A DNA stretch of 64,000 nucleotides from Polaromonas sp. SP1 (GCF_003711205.1 NZ_CP031013.1:4072501-4136500), one strand, 5' to 3'; positions 1 to 9,013 are shown, counted from the stretch's first letter. Numbers and translations are program-made. Notes: a model not told the origin generated them from the sequence alone.

Positions 1-756
1 CTGTTACCGGCGCTCAGGCCCTTCCTGCTGATCATCCTGCTGCTGGTGCTGTGGGACCTCGCCATCCGCGTCTTCAAGATCCCCGCTTACCTGATCCCGC
101 GCCCCGAGGAAGTCGTGCGGCAGTTGATTGGCGAATGGAACAACCTGCTCAAGCAAAGCTGGAAGACCACCCAGGCCACGCTGGGGGGCTTTGCGCTGAC
201 CATCGTCATCGGCATTCCACTGGCCATGGTGATTGCCTACTCCCGCCTGGTCGAGTCTTACGTCTACCCGCTGCTGGTGTTTTCACAAAGCATTCCCAAG
301 GTCGCGATTGCGCCGCTCTTTGTCGTGTGGTTCGGCTTCGGCATCTTTCCCAAGATCATCTCGGCCTTCCTGCTGGGCTTTTTCCCCGTCGTGGTGTCTA
401 CCGTCATGGGCTTCAAGTCGGTCGAGCCCGACATGCTGGACCTGGCGCGCTCCATGGGCGCCAGCCGCCTGCAAACCTTCTTCAAGATCAGCCTGCCGCA
501 GGCCCTGCCCGCCATCTTCAGCGGCCTGAAGGTGTCGATCACGCTGGCGGTGGTCGGCGCAGTCGTCGGTGAATTCGTCGGCTCCAACTCCGGCATCGGC
601 TATGTGCTGCAGGTGGCCAATGGCAATTTTGATTTGCCGCTGATGTTCGCCGCGCTGGTCGTGCTGTCGTCCATCGGCGTGCTGCTGTTTGCGGCCATCG
701 ACCTGGCCGAGCGCCTGACGATTCCATGGCATGCCTCGCAGCGCCAGGTGTTCTGA
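1..756 (+). CDS. ABC transporter permease, nitrate/sulfonate/taurine class (5' end off window)
   Basis: Inner-membrane permease of an ABC importer. The frame is open from the first base, so the true start lies outside the window and 251 codons are visible. Several hydrophobic membrane segments are apparent, and the cytoplasmic EAA loop that docks on the ATPase is seen as ARSMGASRLQTFFKI followed by LPQALPAIF. This pattern fits the SsuC/TauC family. The binding protein starts 59 bp downstream and the ATPase follows it, so the three genes form one transporter operon. The substrate cannot be read from sequence; the catabolic genes that follow suggest a sugar-like or polyhydroxylated compound, which would be unusual for this transporter class. 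Confidence 0.9.
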   Translation: MLPALRPFLLIILLLVLWDLAIRVFKIPAYLIPRPEEVVRQLIGEWNNLLKQSWKTTQATLGGFALTIVIGIPLAMVIAYSRLVESYVYPLLVFSQSIPKVAIAPLFVVWFGFGIFPKIISAFLLGFFPVVVSTVMGFKSVEPDMLDLARSMGASRLQTFFKISLPQALPAIFSGLKVSITLAVVGAVVGEFVGSNSGIGYVLQVANGNFDLPLMFAALVVLSSIGVLLFAAIDLAERLTIPWHASQRQVF

Positions 757-815
757 GTTCCCGTCCTTCCTTCGTCGTTTCACGTTCCATCACCGGCAAC
801 CCCAGGAGACACATC

Positions 816-1832
816 ATGAAGAACCGCATTTCCCCTCTACTCACCGCCATCACCGCCCTCGCCGGCGCATTGATGCTGGCCATGGCGCCCGCCCAGGCCC
901 AGACCAAGGCGCCCGAAAAAGTCACGCTGATGCTCAACTGGTACCTCTACAGCGAGCACGCGCCCTTCTTCCTCGGCAAGGAGCGCGGCTTCTATGCCGA
1001 AGAAGGCATAGACCTGGACATCCAGGAAGGCCGCGGCTCGGCGGTGACGGCGCAGGCGGTGGTGGCCAAGTCGGCCACCTTCGGCTATATCGACGTCACC
1101 ACCATGATCAAGGCCGCCGCCAAGGGCGCGCCACTCAAATCGACCGGCGTGCTCTTCCAGCTGAGCCCGATGTCGGTCATGGGTTTTGCCGACAAAAACA
1201 TCAAGACGCCCAAAGACATCATCGGCAAGACGGTCGCCACCACGCCCGGCGATTCGATGTCACAGATGTGGCCGCTGTTCCTGAAGGTCAACAACATCCA
1301 GGCCGACCAGGTCAAGATCGTCTCGGGCGACGGCCAGACCAAACTCAACGCCGTGATGAACGGCCAGGCCGATTTGCTGCTCGGCTACGTGATGGACCAG
1401 GCCATCAAGCTGCAGGACGCCACCGGCAAGCAGGTCTACCCGATCCGGTTTGCCGACTCGGGCATCAACCAGATCAGCTCCGGCATCATCGCCAACAAAA
1501 ACCTGCTGACCGAGAACCCCGACCTGGTCAAACGCTTTATGCGCGCCTCCACCCGTGCTGCTGAAGCCGCTGAGAAAAGCCCTGAAGCGGCCGTGGACGC
1601 CATGCTGAAAGCCAACCCCAAGGCCGGTGTGCGCGACACGCTGATCGTCGGCATGAAACAAAGCGTGGCGCTGTACCACACCAGGGAAACCGCCAACCAG
1701 CGGCCCTTCCGCGTCACGATGAAAAACGTCAGCGACTCGCTGGACCTGCTGGTGCAATACGGCGGCATGGACGCCTCGACACGCGGAAAACCAGAGGACT
1801 ACGTGAGCCTCGACTTCCTTCCTGCAAACTGA
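816..1832 (+). CDS. ABC transporter substrate-binding protein, NMT1/THI5-like
   Basis: Periplasmic solute-binding protein of 338 residues. An N-terminal signal peptide (about residues 1-28, ending APAQA) precedes the mature domain beginning near KVTLMLNWYLYSEHAPFF, a stretch typical of NMT1/THI5-like proteins that serve SsuABC/TauABC-type importers. I chose the ATG at 816 because AGGAGA lies just upstream and the signal peptide follows at once; a longer frame reaches back to 726 but would put 30 residues before the signal peptide. It lies between the permease and ATPase genes of the same importer. The ligand is unknown: known members bind sulfonates, pyrimidine precursors or aromatic acids. 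Confidence 0.9.
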   Translation: MKNRISPLLTAITALAGALMLAMAPAQAQTKAPEKVTLMLNWYLYSEHAPFFLGKERGFYAEEGIDLDIQEGRGSAVTAQAVVAKSATFGYIDVTTMIKAAAKGAPLKSTGVLFQLSPMSVMGFADKNIKTPKDIIGKTVATTPGDSMSQMWPLFLKVNNIQADQVKIVSGDGQTKLNAVMNGQADLLLGYVMDQAIKLQDATGKQVYPIRFADSGINQISSGIIANKNLLTENPDLVKRFMRASTRAAEAAEKSPEAAVDAMLKANPKAGVRDTLIVGMKQSVALYHTRETANQRPFRVTMKNVSDSLDLLVQYGGMDASTRGKPEDYVSLDFLPAN

Positions 1833-1850
1833 AGAAGGCATACCGCATCC

Positions 1851-2630
1851 ATGCCCAACGACCACCTGATTGAAGCCCGCGGCGTCTCCAAGACCTACCA
1901 GACCAAGGACGGCCCTGTCGAGTCACTCAAGCCGCTGGATTTCTCCATCCGCGAGGGTGAATTCATCTCGGTGGTCGGCCCTTCGGGCTGCGGCAAAAGC
2001 ACGCTGCTGAAAATGGTGGCCGGGCTGCTGCCCATCTCCGGCGGCACGCTCACGCTGGCGGGCAAGCCCATCAACGGGCCGCAGAAGGACGTCGGCATCG
2101 TGTTCCAGAGCGCGGTGCTGCTGGCCTGGCGCACGGTGCTGAAAAACATCCTGCTGCAGGCCGAGATGCGCCACATGCCCAAAGAGCAGGCGCTGACCAA
2201 GGCGATGCAGCTGATCGAGATGGCCGGCCTCAAGGGTTTTGAGAACAAGTACCCGTGGCAACTGTCGGGCGGCATGCAGCAGCGCGCATCGATCTGCCGT
2301 GCCCTGCTGCACGACCCCTCGGTGCTGCTGATGGACGAGCCCTTCGGCGCGCTGGACGCGATGACGCGCGAGAAGATGAACCTGGAGCTGCAGCGGATCT
2401 GGTCGGCCTCACAAAAAACCGTGCTGCTGATCACCCACAGCATTCCCGAGGCCGTGTTCCTGTCGGACCGCGTGATCGTGATGAGCGAGCGGCCCGGCTC
2501 GATTGCGGCCATCTATGACATCGACCTGCCGCGCCCACGCACGCTGGACATGATGGGCTCGCCCGAATTTGCGGTGTACGCCAGGCAGATACGCGCGCAT
2601 TTTTACTCGCAGGGCACGCTGGACCACTGA
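1851..2630 (+). CDS. ABC transporter ATP-binding protein, nitrate/sulfonate/taurine class
   Basis: Cytoplasmic ATPase of 259 residues that powers the importer encoded just upstream. Walker A is GPSGCGKST (residues 43-51), the ABC signature LSGGMQQR starts near residue 138, Walker B is VLLMDEPF (about 158-165), and the switch histidine is in LLITHSIPEA. It begins 18 bp after the binding-protein gene and ends 18 bp before the enolase-superfamily gene, so transport and catabolic genes are probably cotranscribed. The family assignment (SsuB/TauB-like) is firm; the substrate is not known. Confidence 0.93.
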   Translation: MPNDHLIEARGVSKTYQTKDGPVESLKPLDFSIREGEFISVVGPSGCGKSTLLKMVAGLLPISGGTLTLAGKPINGPQKDVGIVFQSAVLLAWRTVLKNILLQAEMRHMPKEQALTKAMQLIEMAGLKGFENKYPWQLSGGMQQRASICRALLHDPSVLLMDEPFGALDAMTREKMNLELQRIWSASQKTVLLITHSIPEAVFLSDRVIVMSERPGSIAAIYDIDLPRPRTLDMMGSPEFAVYARQIRAHFYSQGTLDH

Positions 2631-2648
2631 GCGTATCAAACGGACACC

Positions 2649-4079
2649 ATGGACGAACCCCTCCGCTTCCGGATTGACGAGATCCGCTTTTCCGAGCGCG
2701 ATGTGGTGCTGCGCCTGCCCTTCCGCTTCGGCGCGGCCACCGTCACCTCCTGCCCGCAGGTGTATGTGCAGGCGCGTATCCGCTTTGCCGACGGCGCGAC
2801 CTCACTCGGCGTCGCGGCCGAGATGATGATTCCCAAGTGGTTTGACAAAAACCCGGCGCTCACGAATGAAGACAACTTCAGGCAACTGCGCGACGCGCTG
2901 ACGGCCGCCCGCGCCGCCTACTGCGCCGACGCCGGCCACAAAACTGCCTGGCAGCATTTTGCGCAGCACTACAAGCCGCTGCTCCAAAGCGGCGCAGCCG
3001 CGGGCCTCAACCCGCTGGCGGCCAGCTACGGCCCCGCCCTGCTGGACCGCGCCATCCTCGACGCCCTGCTGCTCAAACTCAACTGCAGTTTCGCCACCGG
3101 GATGAGCGCCAACGTGGCGGGCATTGCTTTGCGCGGCAGCGGCCTGGCAGACGACCTCAAGGGTTTCGACATCGCGCGCTTCATGTCGCTGCAAATGCCG
3201 CGCAAGCAGATTTCGGCGCGGCATACGGTCGGCCTGGCCGATGCGATCCACCCGGCAGACCGGCCGGCCGGCGAGCCCAACGACGGCCTGCCGGCCTCGC
3301 TGGTGGCGGTCATTGCCCGCTACGGCCACCGCGACTTCAAGATCAAGCTGAGCGGCGACACCAACGCCGACATGACGCGCCTCATGGCCATCAGCCAGGT
3401 CATTGAAGACGTGGCGCGCGTCATCACGCTGGACGGCAACGAGCAGTACGCCAGCGCCGGCGCTTTTGCCGACTTCTTCGCGCAACTGACGTCCGACCCG
3501 CAACTGGTGCCGCTGGTTGAAAAAATTGCTTTTGTCGAGCAACCCCTGCACCGCGACCAGGCGCTGGCGCAAGACGTGTCCAAGCTTGCCAGGCAGATTC
3601 CGCTGCTGGTCGATGAGTCGGACGCCACGCTGGACGCCTTCATCAAGGCCAGGCCGCTGGGCTACACCGGCGTCTCCAGCAAAAGCTGCAAGGGTTTTTA
3701 CAAGTCCGTCATCAACGCCGCACGCTGCGCCGAATGGAACACCAAAGCGCCGGGCGCGCCCTACTTCCTCTCGGGTGAAGACCTCACCATGCAGGCCGGC
3801 CTGGGCGTGCAGCAAGACCTGGCGCTGGTGAGCTGGCTGGGCCTGGCGCATGTGGAGCGCAACGGCCACCACTATGTCAACGGCTTGATGGCCGCGCCTG
3901 AAACCGAGCAGCAAAACCTGCTGCTGGCGCACGACACCCTGTATGAATACAGCGCCGACGCGGTGCGCCTGCGCATCAAGGGCGGGCAGATCGCGTTGGG
4001 CTCGCTCGACTGCCCGGGCTTTGCCACCGGCCAGGCCGGCGGCAACATTTCGTGGGACGCGATGCGTTCCGTTTACTGA
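2649..4079 (+). CDS. enolase-superfamily (mandelate racemase/muconate lactonizing-like) enzyme
   Basis: Cytoplasmic enzyme of 476 residues that probably removes a proton alpha to a carboxylate. The C-terminal barrel carries the expected pattern: KIK (Lys231 and Lys233), then metal ligands in ITLDGNEQ (Asp262), FVEQPL (Glu297) and LLVDESDAT (Asp322/Glu323), then a lysine-rich SSKSCKG (345-348). It is longer than a standard mandelate racemase family member (about 360-400). The next gene, an oxidoreductase, starts 23 bp downstream. Dehydration of a sugar acid is the natural guess, but racemization or cycloisomerization cannot be excluded. The superfamily call is well supported and the reaction is not. 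Confidence 0.8.
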   Translation: MDEPLRFRIDEIRFSERDVVLRLPFRFGAATVTSCPQVYVQARIRFADGATSLGVAAEMMIPKWFDKNPALTNEDNFRQLRDALTAARAAYCADAGHKTAWQHFAQHYKPLLQSGAAAGLNPLAASYGPALLDRAILDALLLKLNCSFATGMSANVAGIALRGSGLADDLKGFDIARFMSLQMPRKQISARHTVGLADAIHPADRPAGEPNDGLPASLVAVIARYGHRDFKIKLSGDTNADMTRLMAISQVIEDVARVITLDGNEQYASAGAFADFFAQLTSDPQLVPLVEKIAFVEQPLHRDQALAQDVSKLARQIPLLVDESDATLDAFIKARPLGYTGVSSKSCKGFYKSVINAARCAEWNTKAPGAPYFLSGEDLTMQAGLGVQQDLALVSWLGLAHVERNGHHYVNGLMAAPETEQQNLLLAHDTLYEYSADAVRLRIKGGQIALGSLDCPGFATGQAGGNISWDAMRSVY

Positions 4080-4102
4080 ACCGACCTACCAAGGACCCCA
4101 CC

Positions 4103-5266
4103 ATGAGCACACAAACCCTGGGCATCATCATGCACGGCGTCACCGGCCGCATGGGCATGAACCAGCACCTGATCCGCTCCATCCTCGCGATACGCGCGCA
4201 GGGCGGCGTGCTGCTGTCCAACGGCAACCGCGTCATGCCCGACCCCATCCTCATCGGCCGCAACGCCGAGAAGATGGAGGCGCTCGCCAAGGCCCACGGC
4301 GTCGCGCGATGGGGCACCGACCTGGACAAAGCGCTGGCCAACAAAAGCGACACCGTCTTCTTCGACGCCGGCACCACGCAGATGCGCCCCACCCTGCTGG
4401 CCAAGGCGATACGCGCCGGCAAACATGTCTACTGCGAAAAGCCGATTGCCACCAACCTCAACGAGGCGGTTGAAATTGCCCGGCTGGCTGAAAGATCCGG
4501 CCTGAAACACGGCGCGGTGCAAGACAAGCTCTTCCTGCCCGGCTTGCGCAAGCTCGACATGCTGCGCCGCGCCGGCTTCTTCGGCCGCATGCTGTCGGTG
4601 CGGCTGGAGTTCGGTTACTGGGTGTTCGAAGGCGACCTGCAGCCCATCCAGCGCCCGAGCTGGAACTACCGCAGCGAAGACGGCGGCGGGATGATCCTGG
4701 ACATGATGTGCCACTGGCGCTACGTGCTGGACAACCTGTTCGGCGAAGTGAAATCTGTCTCCTGCCTGGGCGCCACCCACATCCCCGAACGCTGGGATGA
4801 AGCCGGCAAACCCTACAAGGCCACCGCCGACGATGCAGCCTATGCGACGGCCCAACTCATCGGCCACAACGGCGAGCCGGTCATCGCCCAGATGAACATG
4901 TCCTGGGCCACGCGCGTGCGCCGCGACGACCTGGTCACCTTTCATGTCGACGGCACCCACGGCTCGGCCGTGGCGGGCCTTTCCAGCTGCCGCGCGCAGT
5001 CGCGCGTGACCACACCGCGCCCGGTGTGGAACCCCGACGAGAAGCAGATGATGAATTTCTTCGAGCAGTGGCAAGAGGTGCCGGACTCGCAGGTCTATGA
5101 CAACGGCTTCAAGATCCAGTGGGAGCACTTCATCCGCCACGTGGTCGAGAACGAACCCTACCGCTGGACCCTGCCCGAAGGCGCCAAGGGCGTGCAGCTG
5201 GTCGAGGCGGCCCTGCAAAGCTGGAAAGAGCGGCGCTGGGTTGACGTTCCTCCGCTACAGGTTTGA
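4103..5266 (+). CDS. Gfo/Idh/MocA family oxidoreductase
   Basis: NAD(P)-dependent dehydrogenase of 387 residues, likely acting on a sugar or sugar-acid hydroxyl group. The N-terminal Rossmann fold is seen in GIIMHGVTGRMG, and the family's EKP motif in HVYCEKPIAT; a conserved histidine lies in MMCHWRYVLDNLFG in the substrate domain. I start it at the ATG at 4103, where homologous Rossmann strands begin; the frame stays open upstream to 4052 inside the preceding gene. It belongs to the five-to-seven-gene transport and catabolism operon. The stop codon lies at the edge of a dispersed repeat copy, and the next gene follows after 86 bp. Confidence 0.88.
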   Translation: MSTQTLGIIMHGVTGRMGMNQHLIRSILAIRAQGGVLLSNGNRVMPDPILIGRNAEKMEALAKAHGVARWGTDLDKALANKSDTVFFDAGTTQMRPTLLAKAIRAGKHVYCEKPIATNLNEAVEIARLAERSGLKHGAVQDKLFLPGLRKLDMLRRAGFFGRMLSVRLEFGYWVFEGDLQPIQRPSWNYRSEDGGGMILDMMCHWRYVLDNLFGEVKSVSCLGATHIPERWDEAGKPYKATADDAAYATAQLIGHNGEPVIAQMNMSWATRVRRDDLVTFHVDGTHGSAVAGLSSCRAQSRVTTPRPVWNPDEKQMMNFFEQWQEVPDSQVYDNGFKIQWEHFIRHVVENEPYRWTLPEGAKGVQLVEAALQSWKERRWVDVPPLQV

Positions 5267-5312
5267 TAGCAACAACCCAAAACAGGGTATGGGCTAGAGG
5301 CCTTTTTTACTT
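5263..5312 (+). repeat. copy a of the ~55-bp dispersed repeat
   Basis: The stretch starts TTTGATAGC and contains GGGCTAGAGGCC, both hallmarks of the ~55-bp element found about ten times in this window. It begins over the last codons of the oxidoreductase gene, so its TGA provides that gene's stop. It fills most of the 86-bp gap before the DUF993 gene. Confidence 0.6.
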
Positions 5313-5352
5313 ATAAACCGACAAACCAATAAAGCGATAAAGCGGATTTACC

Positions 5353-6537
5353 ATGACGCTGACACTCACCTTGCCCCAGGCCGGCGGCGGTTTGCAGCCC
5401 TATGCCTTGCGCGGCAGCGCGCCGGCCAAAGCCGCTGCACGCCGGCCGTTCAACCGCATCGCCTATTCCGCCGCGCATGTGGTCGCTGACCCGCTGGCGG
5501 CCGTGGACCCATGGCTTCACTGCGCGGTCGACTGGGACGCCACCATCAACTACCGGCGCCACCTGTGGTCGCTGGGCCTGGGCGTGGCCGAAGCCATGGA
5601 CACCGCCCAGCGCGGCATGGGCCTGGACTGGCCGACCTCGCTGGAGCTGATCCGCCGCTCGCTCGATGCCGCCAAAGAGATGCCGGGCGCGCTCGTCGCC
5701 TCCGGCTGCGGCACCGACCACCTGGTGCTCGAGGAGGTCAAGACCGTCGACGACGTCATACGCGGCTACGAAGAACAAATGGCCGCCATCGAAAAACTGG
5801 GCGGCAAGCTCATCGTCATGGCCTCACGCGCGCTGGCCCGCGTGGCCACAAGCCCGGCCGACTACGAACGTGTGTACGACCGCATCCTGCGCCAGGCCCG
5901 CCAGCCCGTGGTGCTGCACTGGCTGGGCGACATGTTTGACCCGGCGCTGGCCGGCTACTGGGGCAGCCCCAATAGCGACCGCGCCATGGACACGGCGCTG
6001 GGCATCATCCACGCGCATGCAGCCAAGGTCGACGGCATCAAGATTTCGCTGCTCGACAAGGACAAGGAAATCGCGATGCGCCGCCGCTTGCCGCCGGGTG
6101 TGCGCATGTACACCGGCGACGACTTCAACTACGCCGAGCTGATTGCCGGCGACGGCGTGGGCAACGCGGCCAACCGGCAGCAAAGCGATGCGCTGCTGGG
6201 CATCTTCGACGCCATCGCACCGGCGGCCAGCGCCGCGCTGGGCGAGCTGGCTGCCGGCAACATCGACAAATTCCACGCCATCCTCGGCCCCACGGTGCCG
6301 CTGTCGCGCCACATTTTTGCCGCGCCCACACGCTTTTACAAAACCGGCGTGGTCTTCATGGCCTGGCTCAATGGCCACCAAAGCCACTTCACCATGGTGG
6401 GCGGGCAGCAAAGCACGCGCTCGCTGCAGCACCTGGCCGAGCTGTTTCGCCTGGCTGATGCAGCCAACCTGCTGGAGCAACCCGAGCTGGCGGTGCGCCG
6501 CATGAAGACCCTGCTCGCAATGCACGGCGTTGAATGA
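5353..6537 (+). CDS. DUF993 family protein (dihydrodipicolinate-synthase-like aldolase)
   Basis: Cytoplasmic protein of 394 residues resembling the DUF993 family, usually described as distantly related to dihydrodipicolinate synthase (class I aldolase/lyase TIM barrels). Visible family-like stretches are NRIAYSAAHVVADPLA at the N-terminus, the long barrel with VVLHWLGDMFDPAL, and a lysine-bearing strand GIKISLLDKDKE that could hold the Schiff-base lysine. No member is known to me with a proven reaction. It lies 86 bp after the Gfo/Idh/MocA gene and 13 bp before the isomerase-like gene. By analogy with sugar-acid pathways it may split or dehydrate the product of the two preceding enzymes; that is inference. 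Confidence 0.75.
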   Translation: MTLTLTLPQAGGGLQPYALRGSAPAKAAARRPFNRIAYSAAHVVADPLAAVDPWLHCAVDWDATINYRRHLWSLGLGVAEAMDTAQRGMGLDWPTSLELIRRSLDAAKEMPGALVASGCGTDHLVLEEVKTVDDVIRGYEEQMAAIEKLGGKLIVMASRALARVATSPADYERVYDRILRQARQPVVLHWLGDMFDPALAGYWGSPNSDRAMDTALGIIHAHAAKVDGIKISLLDKDKEIAMRRRLPPGVRMYTGDDFNYAELIAGDGVGNAANRQQSDALLGIFDAIAPAASAALGELAAGNIDKFHAILGPTVPLSRHIFAAPTRFYKTGVVFMAWLNGHQSHFTMVGGQQSTRSLQHLAELFRLADAANLLEQPELAVRRMKTLLAMHGVE

Positions 6538-6550
6538 CGGCGCTCATCCG

Positions 6551-7429
6551 ATGAGAGACTTTTCCCAAGACCACCGCTGGCTCTCCATCAACACGGCCAC
6601 CGTGCGCAAGCAACGCGGCACCGAGCAATCGCTGACCGCCATCATCGAAGCCTGCGCAGCCCGCGGCATACGCGCCATCTCGCCCTGGCGCGACCAGGTG
6701 GCTGCCGCCGGCCTGCCGGTGATTTCCAAGCTCGTCAAAACCCACGGGCTTGAGCTCTCCGGCTACTGCCGCGGCGGCATGTTTCCCGCAGCGGATGCGG
6801 CCGGCCTGAAAGCCGCCCATGACGACAACCGCCGCGCCGTCGATGAAGCCCGCGAACTGAACGCCGCCTGCCTGGTGCTGGTGGTGGGCGGCCTGCCCGG
6901 TGCGCTGGCTGGCAAGGCGGTGCACAAAGACATTGCACTCTCACGCAGCCAGGTGCATGACGGCATCGCCGCCTTGCTCGAACATGCGCGAACCGCCGGC
7001 ATGCCGCTGGCGATCGAGCCCCTGCATCCCATGTACGCAGCAGACCGCGCCTGCATCAACACCCTGGAGCATGCGCTCGACGTATGCGATGAACTCGACC
7101 CCGGCAAAAGCGGCGCGCTCGGCGTGGCGGTAGACGTGTACCACGTCTGGTGGGACCCGAAGCTTGAGGCGCAAATTGCACGCGCCGGTAAAAACCGGCT
7201 GCTGGCCTTTCACGTGTGCGACTGGCTCACGCCGACGGCCGACCTCTTGAACGACCGCGGCATGATGGGCGACGGCGTCATCGACATCCCGAAGATCCGC
7301 AGGTGGATGGAGGCCCAGGGCTTTGCGGGCTACAGCGAGGTGGAGATTTTTTCGTCCGCCAACTGGTGGCAGCGCGATGGCGGCGAGGTGCTGGACACCT
7401 GCATGGCACGGCATCGCACGGCGGTGTAA
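6551..7429 (+). CDS. sugar phosphate isomerase/epimerase-like TIM barrel
   Basis: Protein of 292 residues of the AP-endonuclease-2/xylose-isomerase-like barrel family. Likely metal ligands are Glu in AIEPLHPM, Asp/His in VAVDVYHVWWDP, His in LAFHVCDW, and Glu in YSEVEIFSSANWW. The ATG at 6551 is preferred; a TTG at 6530 that overlaps the end of the DUF993 gene is an alternative. It closes the catabolic operon and faces the phosphatase gene 15 bp away. Isomerization or epimerization of a keto-sugar intermediate is expected from the family; the substrate is unknown. Confidence 0.82.
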   Translation: MRDFSQDHRWLSINTATVRKQRGTEQSLTAIIEACAARGIRAISPWRDQVAAAGLPVISKLVKTHGLELSGYCRGGMFPAADAAGLKAAHDDNRRAVDEARELNAACLVLVVGGLPGALAGKAVHKDIALSRSQVHDGIAALLEHARTAGMPLAIEPLHPMYAADRACINTLEHALDVCDELDPGKSGALGVAVDVYHVWWDPKLEAQIARAGKNRLLAFHVCDWLTPTADLLNDRGMMGDGVIDIPKIRRWMEAQGFAGYSEVEIFSSANWWQRDGGEVLDTCMARHRTAV

Positions 7430-7444
7430 GCCAACACGGCGCGC

Positions 7445-8023
7445 TCAGGGTTTATGGGCGGTCATCCGCCCCGCCACCTTGAAGCGGCCATCGCCCTGCG
7501 GCGTGAGCACCACCATCTCGGCGGTGTCCGGTGAAATGCCGGTCAAGGCCAAAATGGTCGAGCCGTGCGAGACCATCACCGTATTCCCGTTCGCAGGGAT
7601 CTGGCCCGCCAGGGGTCTAAGGTCGGCCAGCTGCCGGGCCGACTCCTCGCTGCGGCCGAAGAGATTGCCCAGCGCCGGCGTCAGATCCGGCGTCTTTCCA
7701 AAAGCCAGCTTCGCAGTCTCAATCGACCGGCACCACGGGCTGGACAGCAGGCGGCCGACAGCAACGCCGCGTTGGCGGAAGGCCTCACCCAGTTGCCGCG
7801 CGTGCGTGCGGCCTTCATCACTCAGGTTGCGCTGCGTGCCGCAGTCGGCCAGCTTCATGCCGGGCGGGTCACCCACACCGGGCGTGGTCAGCGCATGGCG
7901 CACCATCACCACCTGGCCGCCGCCCTTGAGCAGCGCCCACAAAGCCTCGTCCGCCCAGGCAGAAGGTGCCGACACCAGCGCCGCCACCAGGGCCAGCAGC
8001 TGTCCGATCCGGTTCAGGGTCAT
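7445..8023 (-). CDS. secreted histidine phosphatase family protein
   Basis: Predicted periplasmic phosphohydrolase of 192 residues. A signal peptide (about 1-24, ending SAWA) is followed by the histidine phosphatase fold. The usual RHG motif reads VRHALTTPG, so the glycine after the catalytic His43 is alanine; the second catalytic histidine is in VMVSHGST. I start it at the ATG at 8023, which has GGAG upstream and leads straight into the signal peptide; the frame stays open to 8164. It is a lone gene, convergent with the catabolic operon. Substrate unknown. Confidence 0.78.
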   Translation of the reverse strand: MTLNRIGQLLALVAALVSAPSAWADEALWALLKGGGQVVMVRHALTTPGVGDPPGMKLADCGTQRNLSDEGRTHARQLGEAFRQRGVAVGRLLSSPWCRSIETAKLAFGKTPDLTPALGNLFGRSEESARQLADLRPLAGQIPANGNTVMVSHGSTILALTGISPDTAEMVVLTPQGDGRFKVAGRMTAHKP

Positions 8024-8073
8024 TGCAATCTCCAGGATTTTTATGAGGGCCCCAACTGGCAAGGCCGGCAGCG

Positions 8074-8880
8074 CTACCTGAAGCGGTACGACACCGCGAT
8101 AAAGCCGAAGTCCTGCGTTCTGCGGCCGACCAGCGGGCTGTTGCGCACCGAGGAGTCCAGCCACTTGCGGCGCACCTGCATGGTCAGCACCCAGGGCTCG
8201 CCCAGCGGTACGTCCACACCCAGGCCCAGCATCGGCGCGGTGGAGCCGCCGGCGTTGTACGCGGCAAAGCCGCTGGCGGCCGACTCTGCGGCAGTGACGC
8301 CGTACAGGTAGTTGTTGTATTTGCCGCTGGTGTATTCAAGCCCCACCTGCGGAAAGAAGGACCAGCTGCCGACCTTGAACTCGGCGGCGTAAGTCGCCTC
8401 CAGCAAGGTGCCGTGCGACTTGTTGGCGTCGACAAAGGCGTTCAGGAAGAGGCCGCCGTAAGGCGTTTCCTGGAAGGTGCCAATGCCCAGCGGGATCGGT
8501 GTCTTGCGGTCTTTCAGGCCCGACAGCGCCGCCGTGTCGGCGCGCCAGCCGTCCTGGCTGATGCGGCCCGCAAATTCGAGGTAGCCGTAACCAAACTTGA
8601 CGGTTTTCAGGCTCAGGGTGTCGACCCGCGCGGCAAAGCGGCCGTAGTCGAAAAAGCCGTAAGGCAACAGCCGTGTTTCGCTGCCCTTGCTGCGGATCAC
8701 GCTTTGCGTGCCGTAAAACGCGCCGCCGACGTCGCCCGTCACCTGGTAATTAATCGGGGCGACCTGCGCCTGCGCGGAGCCCAGCAGCAGCGCCGCGCCC
8801 AGCAAGCCGGCAGCGCGCAGGGCTGCGACCGCACGCGCGGCGTGGCTGTAAGAGTTCATCACATACGAGGTGGAGGCCAT
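8074..8880 (-). CDS. MipA/OmpV family outer-membrane protein
   Basis: Outer-membrane beta-barrel candidate of 268 residues. An N-terminal signal peptide (hydrophobic GLLGAALLLGSAQAQ) is followed by alternating strands rich in Gly, Tyr and Phe, with family-like FGYGYLEFAGRI and VGLEYTSGKYNNYLYGV, and a C-terminus ending in an aromatic strand (FGFIAVSYRFR). The first ATG at 8880 is used; an internal ATG at 8859 (MNSYSHAARA) gives a more normal signal peptide. MipA-type proteins were described as scaffolds for murein enzymes, but most relatives have no proven role. It precedes the phosphatase gene on the same strand by about 50 bp. Confidence 0.72.
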   Translation of the reverse strand: MASTSYVMNSYSHAARAVAALRAAGLLGAALLLGSAQAQVAPINYQVTGDVGGAFYGTQSVIRSKGSETRLLPYGFFDYGRFAARVDTLSLKTVKFGYGYLEFAGRISQDGWRADTAALSGLKDRKTPIPLGIGTFQETPYGGLFLNAFVDANKSHGTLLEATYAAEFKVGSWSFFPQVGLEYTSGKYNNYLYGVTAAESAASGFAAYNAGGSTAPMLGLGVDVPLGEPWVLTMQVRRKWLDSSVRNSPLVGRRTQDFGFIAVSYRFR

Positions 8881-9013
8881 GCGAATCAGTATAGGACTGC
8901 GCCCCTAAAAATGCACCTTTGCAAGCCCCCGGCGGGGCGGTCTCACGCAGGCTTGCCCCAAAACCGTTGCTGCGGCGCACAACCGTTGCTGTTTCGCCGC
9001 AACCCGTCCCGTC

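Noticed and set aside
8930..9005. Direct repeat AACCGTTGCTG next to the MFS gene end
   Set aside because: Two short copies about 22 bp apart without symmetry; likely chance.
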